Shown in pieces: positions 1 to 8,420 of a stretch of 64,000 nt of DNA; the stretch's first letter is position 1; each line of letters begins with the position of its first letter. A program made the translations under genes and the position numbers. Under the pieces are notes generated by a model. The model had not been told where the DNA came from and ran no database searches. It saw only the letters and a list, made by a program, of their open reading frames with translations. Source of the DNA: Pseudomonas fluorescens (lineage in GTDB: Bacteria > Pseudomonadota > Gammaproteobacteria > Pseudomonadales > Pseudomonadaceae); assembly GCF_000967965.1 (NCBI RefSeq), contig NZ_LACC01000026.1, positions 62,001 through 126,000 of the forward strand, read 5' to 3'.

Positions 1-118
1 CGATGATGGCGATGATTTGTCCGCGAGAGATGGAAAGATCGATGCCCTTGAGTACTTCAAGTGCTCCGTAAGCCTTGCGAGCGCCTTTCACCTCAACCAT
101 GAATTGCTTGCTGATCAT
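1..118 (-). CDS. Polar amino-acid ABC transporter ATP-binding protein (N-terminal fragment)
   Basis: This is the first 39 codons of an ABC ATPase that runs off the left edge of the window. The visible peptide starts MISKQFMVEVKGARKAYG and continues through the beta-strand region before Walker A (ALEVLKGIDLSISRGQIIAII), which is typical of the HisP/GlnQ family that drives polar amino-acid import. Its ATG overlaps the stop of the upstream permease by four bases (ATGA), so the two are translationally coupled. It completes an SBP-permease-permease-ATPase operon read leftwards. The Walker A and B motifs lie outside the window, so activity cannot be judged. Confidence 0.85.
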   Translation of the reverse strand, partial: MISKQFMVEVKGARKAYGALEVLKGIDLSISRGQIIAII

Positions 119-774
119 CGTGACATCTCTACCTTGTTTTCGAGGAGATGCAGGCCGCCTTCCAGAACAAGATTGGCTGCATAGTAAATAACCGCAACAG
201 TCAGATAAAACTCAAACGGGCTATAGGTCTCGCTCACGGCAAGTTGCGCGCTGTACACCAACTCGGCAATACCGATTATGGAAACCAGAGAGGTGTCCTT
301 CAACAGGACAATCAGGTTGTTTCCCAGCGGCGCAATAGTCCTGCGCAGCGCCTGCGGTACGATGATGTAACGCTGGGTCTGTCCACGGCTGAGGCCAATG
401 GAACGGGCACCTTCAATCTGCCCCGGGTCTACCGACACCACGCCGGCACGAATAACGTCGGCGTTGTAGACGGCAAAGTGCAAACTCAGGCCTATGATGC
501 CAGCCACCAGTGCAGGAATATCGATTCCCACTTGCACAAGACCATAATAAATCACGTACAACTGCAGAAGCAGTGGAGTGCCCATCAGCAACCAGGTAAT
601 AAAACGCACGGGCAGCGCCAACACCTTGGGCGCATAAAGAACGATGAGTGCAATGGCTATCCCGGCCATCAAACTCAGTACGCTGGAACTTACAAACATC
701 ACGACCGTCCACCAAAGACCGGTCGCAAGCAGCTCGGAATAAGGTGTAACTATACTAAGATCCAGGCTTTGCAT
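115..774 (-). CDS. Polar amino-acid ABC transporter permease (HisM/GlnP type)
   Basis: This is an inner-membrane permease of about 219 residues, the normal family size. The BPD_transp_1 EAA-loop region is visible as VDPGQIEGARSIGLSRGQTQ, followed by the PQALRR segment that contacts the ATPase. I chose the ATG at 774 rather than an upstream in-frame start because AAGGTGAG lies about ten bases before it, and because the earlier start would sit inside the preceding permease gene. The gap to the upstream permease stop is ten bases and the downstream ATPase overlaps by four, so this is one operon. The neighbouring kinase-aminotransferase suggests an amino acid or amino alcohol as substrate. Confidence 0.9.
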   Translation of the reverse strand: MQSLDLSIVTPYSELLATGLWWTVVMFVSSSVLSLMAGIAIALIVLYAPKVLALPVRFITWLLMGTPLLLQLYVIYYGLVQVGIDIPALVAGIIGLSLHFAVYNADVIRAGVVSVDPGQIEGARSIGLSRGQTQRYIIVPQALRRTIAPLGNNLIVLLKDTSLVSIIGIAELVYSAQLAVSETYSPFEFYLTVAVIYYAANLVLEGGLHLLENKVEMSR

Positions 775-784
775 ATGAATGCTC

Positions 785-1432
785 TCACCTTGCCGCGAAG
801 CGATTATCGAGATAGTCAACAATAAATCTGACCGAGTAGACCATCACGATGTAAAGCAGTGCAGACACCATGAAAATCTCAAAAGGTTTATATGTTGAAC
901 TGATAAAGCGTTGCGCTGTATATGAAAGTTCAACTACAGAGATCGTCGACACCAATGCAGAACCTTTGATAAGAGCAACAGCGTTCACTCCCAGCGGTCT
1001 TATCATCAGTTTTGCAGCTTGTGGCAGCGTGATGAACCATAAGGTTTGACCCCGCCCGAAACCAATTGAACGTGCTGCTTCTTCCTGGCCAGGGTCAACG
1101 TTGATGATAGCGCCACGAATGGACTCGGCCATGTAGGCGGCGATGTTCAGGCCCAGGCCGATTACGCCTGCCGCAAACGGCTCCAGCTCAAGACCGATCT
1201 GCGGCCCGCCAAAGTAAATGATGAACAGCTGGACCAGGCAGGGAGTGCCGCGAAAAACGCTTATGTAGAGTCTTGCAAGGCATCGAAAGGTAAGAACAGT
1301 GGACAACCGGGCAGCCACCAGCACGATTGCGACCAGAAAACCAAGCAGAAGAGCAAGTACAGAGATCTGCACCGTAATCCAGGCCGCCTCCAGGAAAAAC
1401 GGGAATGTGCGTTGTATGAGAGTCAGATCCAT
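785..1432 (-). CDS. Polar amino-acid ABC transporter permease (HisQ/GlnP type)
   Basis: This is the second permease of the transporter, about 215 residues with several hydrophobic segments. It has the EAA-type motif VDPGQEEAARSIGFGRGQT followed by LPQAAK. I chose MDLTLIQRT as the start. A GTG 51 bases further upstream would place the coding region inside a hairpin that looks like an intergenic mRNA element. Permease pairs of this kind form a heterodimer in the inner membrane. The gene follows the SBP gene and precedes the second permease, all read leftwards. The start is moderately certain because no strong Shine-Dalgarno precedes it. Confidence 0.88.
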   Translation of the reverse strand: MDLTLIQRTFPFFLEAAWITVQISVLALLLGFLVAIVLVAARLSTVLTFRCLARLYISVFRGTPCLVQLFIIYFGGPQIGLELEPFAAGVIGLGLNIAAYMAESIRGAIINVDPGQEEAARSIGFGRGQTLWFITLPQAAKLMIRPLGVNAVALIKGSALVSTISVVELSYTAQRFISSTYKPFEIFMVSALLYIVMVYSVRFIVDYLDNRFAAR

Positions 1433-1459
1433 GAGCACGCTCGGAAAAGTCTGATTGGC

Positions 1460-1482
1460 TGGCTCGACGGTAAGTCGAGCCA
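1460..1482 (-). promoter_or_regulatory. Stem-loop between SBP and permease genes
   Basis: GGCTCGAC and GTCGAGCC form a perfect 8-bp stem (9 bp with the flanking T-A) around a 5-base loop. It lies between the SBP stop and the permease start and lacks a T-run, so it is not a classic terminator. Hairpins at this position often protect the SBP part of the mRNA and raise SBP over permease levels. That role is inferred here. Confidence 0.6.
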
Positions 1483-1495
1483 CGCTAAATACGAA

Positions 1496-2284
1496 TTAGC
1501 GGATATCGTTGCCAATCCACTTCATCGAGATCTTTTCGTAGGTGCCATCAGCGAGCATGCCTTCAAGTGCCTTCTGCATCGTCGCCTTGAGTTCAGGGTT
1601 ATTTTTGCGCAACGCAATACCCATTCCCTCAAGAGCACCATCGCTATCCGGTGGAGTAATGATGCGCACTTTCTGCCCTGTTTCCTTGACTGCGACCAAC
1701 ACCGGAACACTGTCCATCACTATCGCGTCGATACGTCCGGCCTCAAGATCGACCAGCATTTCGGGAAGACCCTTGTAGGTTCTGACCTTCAGGTTGCCGC
1801 GGGCCCTGGCCCATTTATCGTGGGCATCGCCGAGGGTCACGCCGACAATCACCTCCTTAAGATCATCAAGGCTTTTGATCGAAGAATCGTCCTTCACTAC
1901 GATCGTGCGGCCGGCATGGTAATAGGGCCCCACGAAATCCACTGCCTTCTGCCGCTCCGGGGTAATGGTCATTGAAGCGATAATGGCGTCATACTTTTTC
2001 GCGAGTAGACCTGCAATTATCCCGTCGAATGGCGTGGTAATGATCTTCACTTTTACCCCCATCCGCTCAGCTAATGCCTCGCTGATGGAAGCGTCGAATC
2101 CAACAATCTGGTTCTGCTCGTTGGCAAAGCTGAAGGGAGAGTATTGACCGCTCATAGCGATGCGGATTTCTTGGGAATCCTGAATCGACTTCAAATCATC
2201 AGCGTGAACAGCCGAGGTGGAAAGTAGCGCCGCTGCCGCCACGGTAGTAGCGACAATCAAACCCTTGAGCTTTTTGGTTAGCAT
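1496..2284 (-). CDS. Polar amino-acid ABC transporter substrate-binding protein
   Basis: This is a 262-residue periplasmic SBP of the SBP_bac_3 family. Residues 1-28 form a signal peptide (MLTKKLKGLIVATTVAAAAL, cleavage after AVHA). The mature protein shows the family pattern: IRIAMSGQYSPFSF near the N-terminus, then GFDASISEALAERMGVKV and the FDGIIAGL hinge region. The gene heads a leftward operon with two permeases and an ATPase. About 120 bases upstream lies a copy of an element also found in front of the kinase-aminotransferase gene, so both may answer to the nearby Lrp/AsnC regulator. The ligand is unknown; an amino acid or phosphorylatable amino alcohol fits the neighbours. Confidence 0.9.
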   Translation of the reverse strand: MLTKKLKGLIVATTVAAAALLSTSAVHADDLKSIQDSQEIRIAMSGQYSPFSFANEQNQIVGFDASISEALAERMGVKVKIITTPFDGIIAGLLAKKYDAIIASMTITPERQKAVDFVGPYYHAGRTIVVKDDSSIKSLDDLKEVIVGVTLGDAHDKWARARGNLKVRTYKGLPEMLVDLEAGRIDAIVMDSVPVLVAVKETGQKVRIITPPDSDGALEGMGIALRKNNPELKATMQKALEGMLADGTYEKISMKWIGNDIR

Positions 2285-2377
2285 TGGATGGCACCTTGGA
2301 AGAATTGTTTTTTATTTTCTTGGGGTTATTCAGCCGGCTTTCATGAAAAGTCTTGCATAGGCACTTCTGGAAAGCAC

Positions 2378-2412
2378 CCGGCAAGGTGTCAGCCCGCCTG
2401 ACACATTGCCGG
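2378..2412. promoter_or_regulatory. 15-bp stem-loop upstream of SBP gene
   Basis: CCGGCAAGGTGTCAG (2378-2392) pairs with CTGACACATTGCCGG (2398-2412) with one mismatch around a 5-base loop. No T-tract follows on either strand, so an intrinsic terminator is unlikely. It lies between the aminotransferase stop and the SBP start, and its 3' arm overlaps the putative Lrp-type element. Confidence 0.55.
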
Positions 2413-2437
2413 AGTTGGCCGACACTATGTCGGGCAG
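2405..2437 (-). promoter_or_regulatory. Candidate Lrp/AsnC operator, copy 1 (SBP operon)
   Basis: This 33-nt segment begins ATTGCCGGAGTTGGCC. It matches the segment at 5593-5624 at about 26 of 32 positions with one gap. It lies 121-153 bases upstream of the SBP start. The two copies precede co-oriented genes and one also flanks the Lrp/AsnC gene. Operator function is inferred from this repetition. Confidence 0.5.
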
Positions 2438-2455
2438 TCACATCGTCCAACCTGG

Positions 2456-5400
2456 TTACCGGAGTGCTGCCTTGAAACTTTCGTCCAGGACCTCAAGCAG
2501 AAAGTCAGCGTTTGCCTGACTGAATATCATCGATGGGCGCATTTTCAGGACATTGTCATGTGGCCCTTCAGTACCGATCAAAACACCTCGTTCCCTGGCA
2601 CCATCGGCTACTTTCCTGGCCAACTGCGTGGCTGGAACTTTCGTTTTGCGATCCGTGACAAGTTCTATCCCGAGAAACAGACCCTGCCCGCGCACATCGC
2701 CGATTGCATCGTAGCGCTGCTGCAACTTGCGAAAGCCGTCGAGCAAATAGTTGCCAATGGTCAGTGCGTTGAGTTTCAAGTTATCGCGCTCGATCACATC
2801 GAGTACCGAGAGCCCTACAGCACATGAAACCGGACTACCGGCGAAGGTATTGAAGTACTCCATGCCATTGTTGAAGCTGTCTGCAATTTCTCGCGTGGTC
2901 ACCACTGCCGACATGGGATGGCCATTGCCAATAGGTTTGCCCATGGACACTGCATCGGGAACCACACCCTGGGTTTCAAAAGCCCACCAGTGGCTGCCTA
3001 CACGACCAAAGCCGACCTGGACTTCGTCAGCCAGGCAAAGACCGCCCTCGGCACGGACCATCGCATAGACTTCTTTCAAGTAGTTTTCCGGGAAGAACAG
3101 TTGCCCGGCGACACTTGGAATGGACTCCGCCAGGAAGAACGCCGGCGCTCTGCCCTGCTTGCGCATGAGCTCGATCTGATCCGCCACACTCTCGGCGTAA
3201 CGCTTGCCAAGTTCCTCGAACGACCAGTGATCAATACCGCGATAGGCATCCGGGACGGCCGCCTCAAACACATGGTCTGCGCGCCCTTTACCGGCTTTTC
3301 GCTTGTATTTGTAGGGGCTGAGGTCGATCAGTTCCTGTGTAGTGCCGTGGTAAGCCCAATCCAGCACGATCGCATCGTTACGCCCTGTGTGATTGCGCGC
3401 CATACGCAGCATGAGGCTGTTTGCTTCACTTCCCGAACACCCGAAGGAAGCCACCGCCAGACCTTCAGGTAAAGTGGAGGTGAGCCGCTCTGCATACTCG
3501 ACGATATTGTCGTGCAGGTAGCGCGTGTTGGTGTTCAGGCGTGCAGACTGCCGCGAAAGCGCTTGCACCACATCCGGATGAGAGTGGCCGAGATGGCAGA
3601 CGTTATTGAAGCAGTCCAGATACGCCCGGCCAAAGTTGTCGATCAACCAGACCCCGTCACCGCGAACGAACTTGATCGGGTCCGAATAAGAGATCGACAG
3701 GTTTGGCAGCAACAGCTCCTTGCGCTTGGCCACAAGCTCGGCCTTGGTGCGTCCATCCTGGCTGTAGGTTTCCGCAGGAATCCCCGCGAGCGTCGATGCA
3801 TCGGGGAACAGGTCCGCCCATACCTCAAGATAAGCCCGCTCACCCACGCCGATGAACTCGCCCGCTTTCAGCCCGGTGTCGGTGGACATCTGAAAATGCA
3901 CATGGGGGATCCACCCGCCATTTTCCGTATCCGCCCCCATGTATCCCACCAGCGCGCCAGCCTCCAGGCGGTCACCGGGCTTGAGCCGCGCCAGGGCTTC
4001 ATGGGCCATGTGCCCCCACAGCGTGAGGAATGGCGGGCAACCCTCAGGCGAGTGCTTGAGCATGATCAAGCCGCCATAACCCAGCGGCTCATGCTCGACC
4101 TCGACGCTCTGCACCACACCGGCAACCGGCGTATAGAGCGGCGTCCCGGCGGGCATGATCAAGTCGACACCGACGTGAATGATCCGACGCTGCCCTTCGA
4201 TGAATCGCGACTCAAACGCCGTGTCGGTGTAGATGGTCCGTTCCTCGCCCCATGGCCCGATGCCGAGCGGCACCTTGTGCTCGGCAGAAAAATCACTCCA
4301 CCACTTCGTTGCCTGCGCTGGACGCTGCTCGGCTGAAGCAATGGTCATCACATGCGAAGCGTCGCCGAACGGGGCAATGGCCTTGTTCATGGTCGCAGCC
4401 GATGGACGCACGATATCGGCGAAGGACTTGCTGTTCGCAGCCACCCAGCGGCGCACCGCACCCGCGCCTTCGATCGCGTCAAAACCACAGGCCTTGCGCA
4501 GGATCGCCGTCGCCAGTCGGGGATTCATGCGATCCATCCTTTCCAGCAGGCGCCAGGCCGGCGCTTCGCTGATGCCAAGGTAGGGATTGTCTTGCGTGCG
4601 GTCGCATCGCGATGCCGACAAGGTGACGCTGGTGACCAGGCGCATCGCAATGAGATTGAAGAGGACGTCAAGCTCCTCCGGCTGCAGAGGGTACTTGTCA
4701 TGGAAACCGGCAGTGAGGGCGGCGGCGGCGCCGATCGGGTCTTCCATGTCGAGAATGGAATAGGCGCAGGTAATGGCTACTTCGGCAATCAGGATCGTAT
4801 GGACCGCATCGCCAAAATCGATGACGCCCGAGACGTTCTGATGATTGTGGGAATCGACGAGGATGTTCCAGTCATTGCCGTCATTGTGAATGACTTGCGC
4901 ACGCAGACGCGAAAGCTTCGGTTGGACGCTTTGTTCGAAGTTTTCAATGAAGCGTTCCAGGATGGCCCTTCTGCCAGGATCTGTGACGAAGTGCAGGCGT
5001 GAGCGCGAACGTGCGGCGTGACGCAAATCCCAGTCAAGATCACGCACCGCGCCCGGATGAATGAAGCCTTGCAGTGCACGATCTATCTGACCGAACGACT
5101 GGCCCAGGCTGCGCATCAATTCGAACGTACGCTCGACCTCGGCAAGCGGCGTACCGTGCAACCAGCTCACCAGACGGACCGCATGGGTTTCACCCGAGGG
5201 CGCTACCGCAGTGGCGAGGTATTCACCGGCAAGGCTTTTCTTGAGAAAAGGCACGGTAAGCTCGGGGTTGTGAGTGGCGAGATGACTGAGAATGGCCGTC
5301 TGAAACTCGCTTTCAACGCGCGGCTCGGTCGAATTGACGACCTTCAGAATCCATCCCGCATCGGTTCCGGTATTCAACCGGTAGTTGCGGTCGCGCTCGC

Positions 5401-5503
5401 CATCCAGAGGCGTGGCTGTACCAATAACGTTGAAAAGCTGCTCACTCAGTTTTTCGGCATCCCCGGTCGAGAACTGGGGGGCAGGATGGGAAAGATTTGT
5501 CAT
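2456..5503 (-). CDS. Kinase :: M23-like :: class-III aminotransferase fusion enzyme
   Basis: This 1015-residue protein has three parts. Residues about 20-340 are an APH/choline-kinase-type kinase with the Brenner motif HNDGNDWNIL (206-215) and DFGD (229). Residues about 410-560 are an M23-like domain that keeps both metal motifs, HVGVD (443) and HVH (534). Residues about 590-1015 are a PLP-dependent class-III aminotransferase with GCSGSEAN (688), D826 and the PLP lysine K856 in MGKPIGNGHP. The last motif resembles the human phospho-lyases AGXT2L1/ETNPPL and PHYKPL, which act on phosphorylated amino alcohols, while APH relatives such as hydroxylysine kinase make those substrates. A phosphorylate-then-eliminate route in one chain is therefore plausible, with ethanolamine- or hydroxylysine-like substrates. 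The ATG at 5503 follows GGAAAA. The gene is divergent from an Lrp/AsnC gene and upstream of an ABC importer. Confidence 0.88.
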   Translation of the reverse strand: MTNLSHPAPQFSTGDAEKLSEQLFNVIGTATPLDGERDRNYRLNTGTDAGWILKVVNSTEPRVESEFQTAILSHLATHNPELTVPFLKKSLAGEYLATAVAPSGETHAVRLVSWLHGTPLAEVERTFELMRSLGQSFGQIDRALQGFIHPGAVRDLDWDLRHAARSRSRLHFVTDPGRRAILERFIENFEQSVQPKLSRLRAQVIHNDGNDWNILVDSHNHQNVSGVIDFGDAVHTILIAEVAITCAYSILDMEDPIGAAAALTAGFHDKYPLQPEELDVLFNLIAMRLVTSVTLSASRCDRTQDNPYLGISEAPAWRLLERMDRMNPRLATAILRKACGFDAIEGAGAVRRWVAANSKSFADIVRPSAATMNKAIAPFGDASHVMTIASAEQRPAQATKWWSDFSAEHKVPLGIGPWGEERTIYTDTAFESRFIEGQRRIIHVGVDLIMPAGTPLYTPVAGVVQSVEVEHEPLGYGGLIMLKHSPEGCPPFLTLWGHMAHEALARLKPGDRLEAGALVGYMGADTENGGWIPHVHFQMSTDTGLKAGEFIGVGERAYLEVWADLFPDASTLAGIPAETYSQDGRTKAELVAKRKELLLPNLSISYSDPIKFVRGDGVWLIDNFGRAYLDCFNNVCHLGHSHPDVVQALSRQSARLNTNTRYLHDNIVEYAERLTSTLPEGLAVASFGCSGSEANSLMLRMARNHTGRNDAIVLDWAYHGTTQELIDLSPYKYKRKAGKGRADHVFEAAVPDAYRGIDHWSFEELGKRYAESVADQIELMRKQGRAPAFFLAESIPSVAGQLFFPENYLKEVYAMVRAEGGLCLADEVQVGFGRVGSHWWAFETQGVVPDAVSMGKPIGNGHPMSAVVTTREIADSFNNGMEYFNTFAGSPVSCAVGLSVLDVIERDNLKLNALTIGNYLLDGFRKLQQRYDAIGDVRGQGLFLGIELVTDRKTKVPATQLARKVADGARERGVLIGTEGPHDNVLKMRPSMIFSQANADFLLEVLDESFKAALR

Positions 5504-5592
5504 GGTAATTGTTTTCCAAGCCATTTTTTTCAGATAGCTTGGCACGCAACGCCCGGGACGGCAGTAGGTATACGGTCGGCTTGCGCCTGCAT

Positions 5593-5624
5593 ATTGCCGG
5601 AATCGACCGGCACAATTTCGGCAG
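5593..5624 (-). promoter_or_regulatory. Candidate Lrp/AsnC operator, copy 2 (fusion enzyme/regulator)
   Basis: This segment begins ATTGCCGGAATCGACCGG and includes the inverted repeat GCCGG-aatcga-CCGGC. It lies in the divergent region, about 90 bases upstream of the fusion enzyme and 19 bases upstream of the Lrp/AsnC start. It is near-identical to 2405-2437, upstream of the SBP gene. Binding by the adjacent regulator is inferred. Confidence 0.55.
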
Positions 5625-5642
5625 CAAAATTAGGGAGTTCTG

Positions 5643-6083
5643 ATGCGCGACCTGGACACGAAAGATCGCGAAATACTCGAAATTCTTTCCAAAGAGGCTC
5701 GAATTGCCCTGAAGGCCCTGGCAGCGAGAATCGGGCTTTCAAGAAGTGCTACCAGCGAGCGAGTCATCAACCTTGAACGCAATGGTGTGATCAGAGGCTA
5801 CCGAGCTGATATCGGCGAAATCGATGCCAACGTGATTCGCGCAATCCTTCTTGTATGCCTGAAACGCACACCAGCCATCAGCTTGCTGGACCTGCTTGCC
5901 CAAAACTCACAGGTACGACGAGTCTCCTCGGTCAGTGGCCAGCTCGATCTGGTCATTGAGGTCGAATCGCGAACCATTGATGACCTGAATCGAGTCAGAG
6001 ATGCAGTAGCCAGTCACGAATCCGTTGAAGACATCACCACCGCTGTCGTTCTGCGCCGCGATATTGATCGGCAGAGTTCCTGA
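5643..6083 (+). CDS. Lrp/AsnC-family transcriptional regulator
   Basis: This is a 146-residue protein of standard Lrp/AsnC length. The winged helix-turn-helix is in residues about 4-60 (LDTKDREILEILSKEARIAL, then LAARIGLSRSATSERVINLE). A RAM/AsnC ligand-binding domain follows (VRRVSSVSGQLDLVIEVES). The ATG at 5643 follows AGGGAG. The gene is divergent from the kinase-aminotransferase fusion, a usual arrangement for a local Lrp-type regulator that senses an amino acid and controls its catabolic gene. The candidate operator between them recurs upstream of the ABC transporter. It is the last gene before the left boundary of the defence island. Confidence 0.92.
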   Translation: MRDLDTKDREILEILSKEARIALKALAARIGLSRSATSERVINLERNGVIRGYRADIGEIDANVIRAILLVCLKRTPAISLLDLLAQNSQVRRVSSVSGQLDLVIEVESRTIDDLNRVRDAVASHESVEDITTAVVLRRDIDRQSS

Positions 6084-6122
6084 TTTGCCTGGGGGAGAAA
6101 TTGCACGCCACTTGATCAGGCG

Positions 6123-6191
6123 TTTGCATTCGACCTGAGCAGTCATTTGCATTCGTTCTGAGCATCCATTGCGTCGGATTTGAGCCGGTTG
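6123..6191. repeat. Left boundary repeats of island (three 23-bp copies)
   Basis: Three tandem copies with 23-nt spacing share the core TTGCATTCG..CTGAGCA. The third is more diverged (TTGCGTCGGATTTGAGCC). The same unit appears in inverted orientation at 13461-13506, and the similarity extends inward through GCTTCGTGG. Multiple short repeats at both ends of a DNA segment resemble transposase-binding ends such as those of IS21- or Tn7-type elements. No transposase gene is present. The gene-free stretch 6084-6390 holds these repeats and nothing else I can name. Confidence 0.65.
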
Positions 6192-6390
6192 CTTCGTGGG
6201 CATGACGGGCAGAGAACGGCCAAAAGCAGCCGGTCGTAGGCGGCAAGGATGAATGAGGTTTGCATGTAGACAGCCTGCTGGCGAAATAGTAGCGTTCGAG
6301 TTTGCCCACACCGCGTATGTCATCAAGCGGAGGGTATTGTTCGCGTCCCTATGGAATCGGTAAACGTCAGGTCTCACTAGAGGTTCATGA

Positions 6391-7284
6391 GTGGCAGTCA
6401 AATCCAAACGAGTCGCAGCCATCGAGCCGGAAGACGCCGTACGCGTTGGGAGCGTACGGACTTTTCTGGATGCACTTGAAAAGCTCGAAAAGCCTAGTGG
6501 CACGACCTTCTTCTATCGTGGGCATCCGAGCTTCACTTATCTACTTCAGCCCAGCGTCTATCGTGAAGCTAGATGGGTCAAGAACGAAGACATCATGTTC
6601 AAGGAACTCATCCTCAGATGCCCGAACGAGTTCACCTCACTCGCGTCCACTTTTCAAACTCTTGTGAAGATGCAGCACTACGGGCTTCCAACAAGATTGC
6701 TTGACTTAACAGCGAACCCACTTATTGCGCTCTATTTTGCATGCGATCCAGCTGATCCGCCAAGTGAGAGCGGGGAGGTACTCGCTTTTGGGGTGCCTAC
6801 TGGTGAGATGAAGTACTATGACAGCGATACGGCAAGCGTAATTGCGAATATTGCTCGTAGACCTATTTCCTTTGAGGTACCTCCGGAGAGTTTGACCAAG
6901 GCTGAGTTCAATGAAGATTCAACCATTCGCTATCTTTTGCACGAGATCAAGCAAGAGAAGCCATACTTTGAACCGGGGATCGTGCGTGAGCACCTTGAGT
7001 CGGTTGTCTGCGTTAGACCTAAGCTTGAGAACCCTCGCATCATTAGACAGGATGGAGCATTCTTTCTATTTGGCGTGGCTGGGTCAAAATCTAATGCCGC
7101 GTCGGTCCCGAAGCGTTACATCGCGACCTCGTCGTCAAAACGAATACTGATCATCGGTTCTGAAAAGCGGCGTATACGCAGCCAGTTGGAGTCGTTGGGT
7201 ATCTCCCAAGGTACTGTGTATCCGGAAATTGATCGCGTAGCTGAGTTCCTCAAACATCACTACGCGCCTGCAAGCGAAACCTAG
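6391..7284 (+). CDS. FRG-domain protein, putative defence component
   Basis: This 297-residue protein contains an FRG domain, a family named for its F/Y-R-G motif and often seen in prokaryotic defence loci; its activity is not established. Visible motifs are FFYRGHPSF (40-48), LLQPSVYRE, and the core QHYGLPTRLLDLT (95-107) followed by NPLIALYFACDP. The start is a GTG at 6391 with AGAGG about ten bases upstream. The gene lies in the AT-richer island between inverted boundary repeats. It is followed 107 bases later by a double-nuclease protein on the same strand, so the two may form one module. The C-terminal 120 residues show no motif I recognise. Confidence 0.8.
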   Translation: MAVKSKRVAAIEPEDAVRVGSVRTFLDALEKLEKPSGTTFFYRGHPSFTYLLQPSVYREARWVKNEDIMFKELILRCPNEFTSLASTFQTLVKMQHYGLPTRLLDLTANPLIALYFACDPADPPSESGEVLAFGVPTGEMKYYDSDTASVIANIARRPISFEVPPESLTKAEFNEDSTIRYLLHEIKQEKPYFEPGIVREHLESVVCVRPKLENPRIIRQDGAFFLFGVAGSKSNAASVPKRYIATSSSKRILIIGSEKRRIRSQLESLGISQGTVYPEIDRVAEFLKHHYAPASET

Positions 7285-7391
7285 CAATGCACTCAATATC
7301 GCCCGCTTAGCTCACTGGATTCGCGAAAGCTACCGGGTACAAGTACTGCGCTTATGTTTCCCTGTTAGTTTGATTATTAGGTCCCATAAAT

Positions 7392-8420
7392 ATGAATCAG
7401 TCAGTGGCGACATGGCAGTTATTTGAAGATCTAGTTCGCAGTATCTTGGAGGTGAATAACTTTAATGTCATACGCAATAGTCTCAGAGGAGATCAAGGAT
7501 TTGACCTGCTGGCCGACTTTGGGAATGAGAGTTGGGCAATTGAGGTTAAATACTACCGCACGGTACGCGCTCAGCCTGCTCTTATCGATGCTGCTGCTGC
7601 CCGCATAGAAATTAATGGAACCACAGCGCAGGCTAAAAAAGGAATGCTGGTAGTTTCCTGCTTTCTCCCAGGAAAACTACGAGAGGCGCTTGAGCAGAAA
7701 TATAGTATTACATTTGTAGATCAAGTTGACCTGAGAAACTGGTGTGCAGCGCGCCCCGATCTCGCGGAGAAATTGGATGCGCTATTAGAAGCTAACCCAA
7801 GCGAGCCTCAGGCAACACATCCAACACGTGACGACCCTACACGAGGTAGTAAGCTCCTCAAAGGTGTGCCCCCCCAACCTCGCGACACAAGGGGAACTGA
7901 GCTATGTAACGAGCTCAAAAGTATTAAAAAGGGCAAAGCGGCTTGGGCAAAGTACGAGAAGGTGTGCGAAAAAATTCTGAAGTACCTTTTCCCGAACGAT
8001 CTTCATGGCTGGCATTCTCAAATGCGAACTGATGACGGGCTCAATCGTTTTGACTATGTTTGCCGTGTGAGGCCAACTACCGAGTTCTGGAAGTTTGTCA
8101 TCGACCATCTTGATAGCCGCTACGTACTTTTTGAGTTCAAGAACTACACGCAGGAAATCAAACAAGGGCAGATTCTTACGACTGAGAAGTACCTCTTGGA
8201 ACGAGGTCTCCGGCGCATGGCAATCATCATGACCAGAGTAGGCGCAGACGAACATGCGGTTGCAATGACGCAGGGGTCCATGCGCGAACAGGGCAAGTTG
8301 ATGCTCATCGTAGACGACGAAAAGGTATGCAAGATGCTCCACATGAAGGAGCGCGGTGAAGATCCCACAGACTGCCTTTTTGAAATTGCCGACAATTTCT
8401 TGCTGACACTACCTAGATAA
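7392..8420 (+). CDS. Protein with two predicted PD-(D/E)XK nuclease domains
   Basis: This 342-residue protein appears to hold two restriction-endonuclease-like folds in tandem. The N-terminal half (about 7-125) resembles Mrr-type domains: FEDLVRSILE, then D38 in GFDLL and the E-x-K pair in IEVKYY (50-55). After a polar linker (about 130-180), the C-terminal half repeats the logic with D221 in RFDYV and FEFKNY (247-252). Mrr-like domains cleave foreign or modified DNA in restriction systems. Its partner is probably the upstream FRG protein. The whole module is convergent with a Gabija-like pair. The assignment of the second domain rests on the D...E-x-K spacing only. Confidence 0.75.
   Translation: MNQSVATWQLFEDLVRSILEVNNFNVIRNSLRGDQGFDLLADFGNESWAIEVKYYRTVRAQPALIDAAAARIEINGTTAQAKKGMLVVSCFLPGKLREALEQKYSITFVDQVDLRNWCAARPDLAEKLDALLEANPSEPQATHPTRDDPTRGSKLLKGVPPQPRDTRGTELCNELKSIKKGKAAWAKYEKVCEKILKYLFPNDLHGWHSQMRTDDGLNRFDYVCRVRPTTEFWKFVIDHLDSRYVLFEFKNYTQEIKQGQILTTEKYLLERGLRRMAIIMTRVGADEHAVAMTQGSMREQGKLMLIVDDEKVCKMLHMKERGEDPTDCLFEIADNFLLTLPR

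Noticed and set aside
2378..2412. Intrinsic terminator
   Set aside because: The stem is strong but no T-run follows on either strand.
6123..6191. CRISPR array
   Set aside because: The 23-nt units are directly adjacent without unique spacers, and no cas genes are present.
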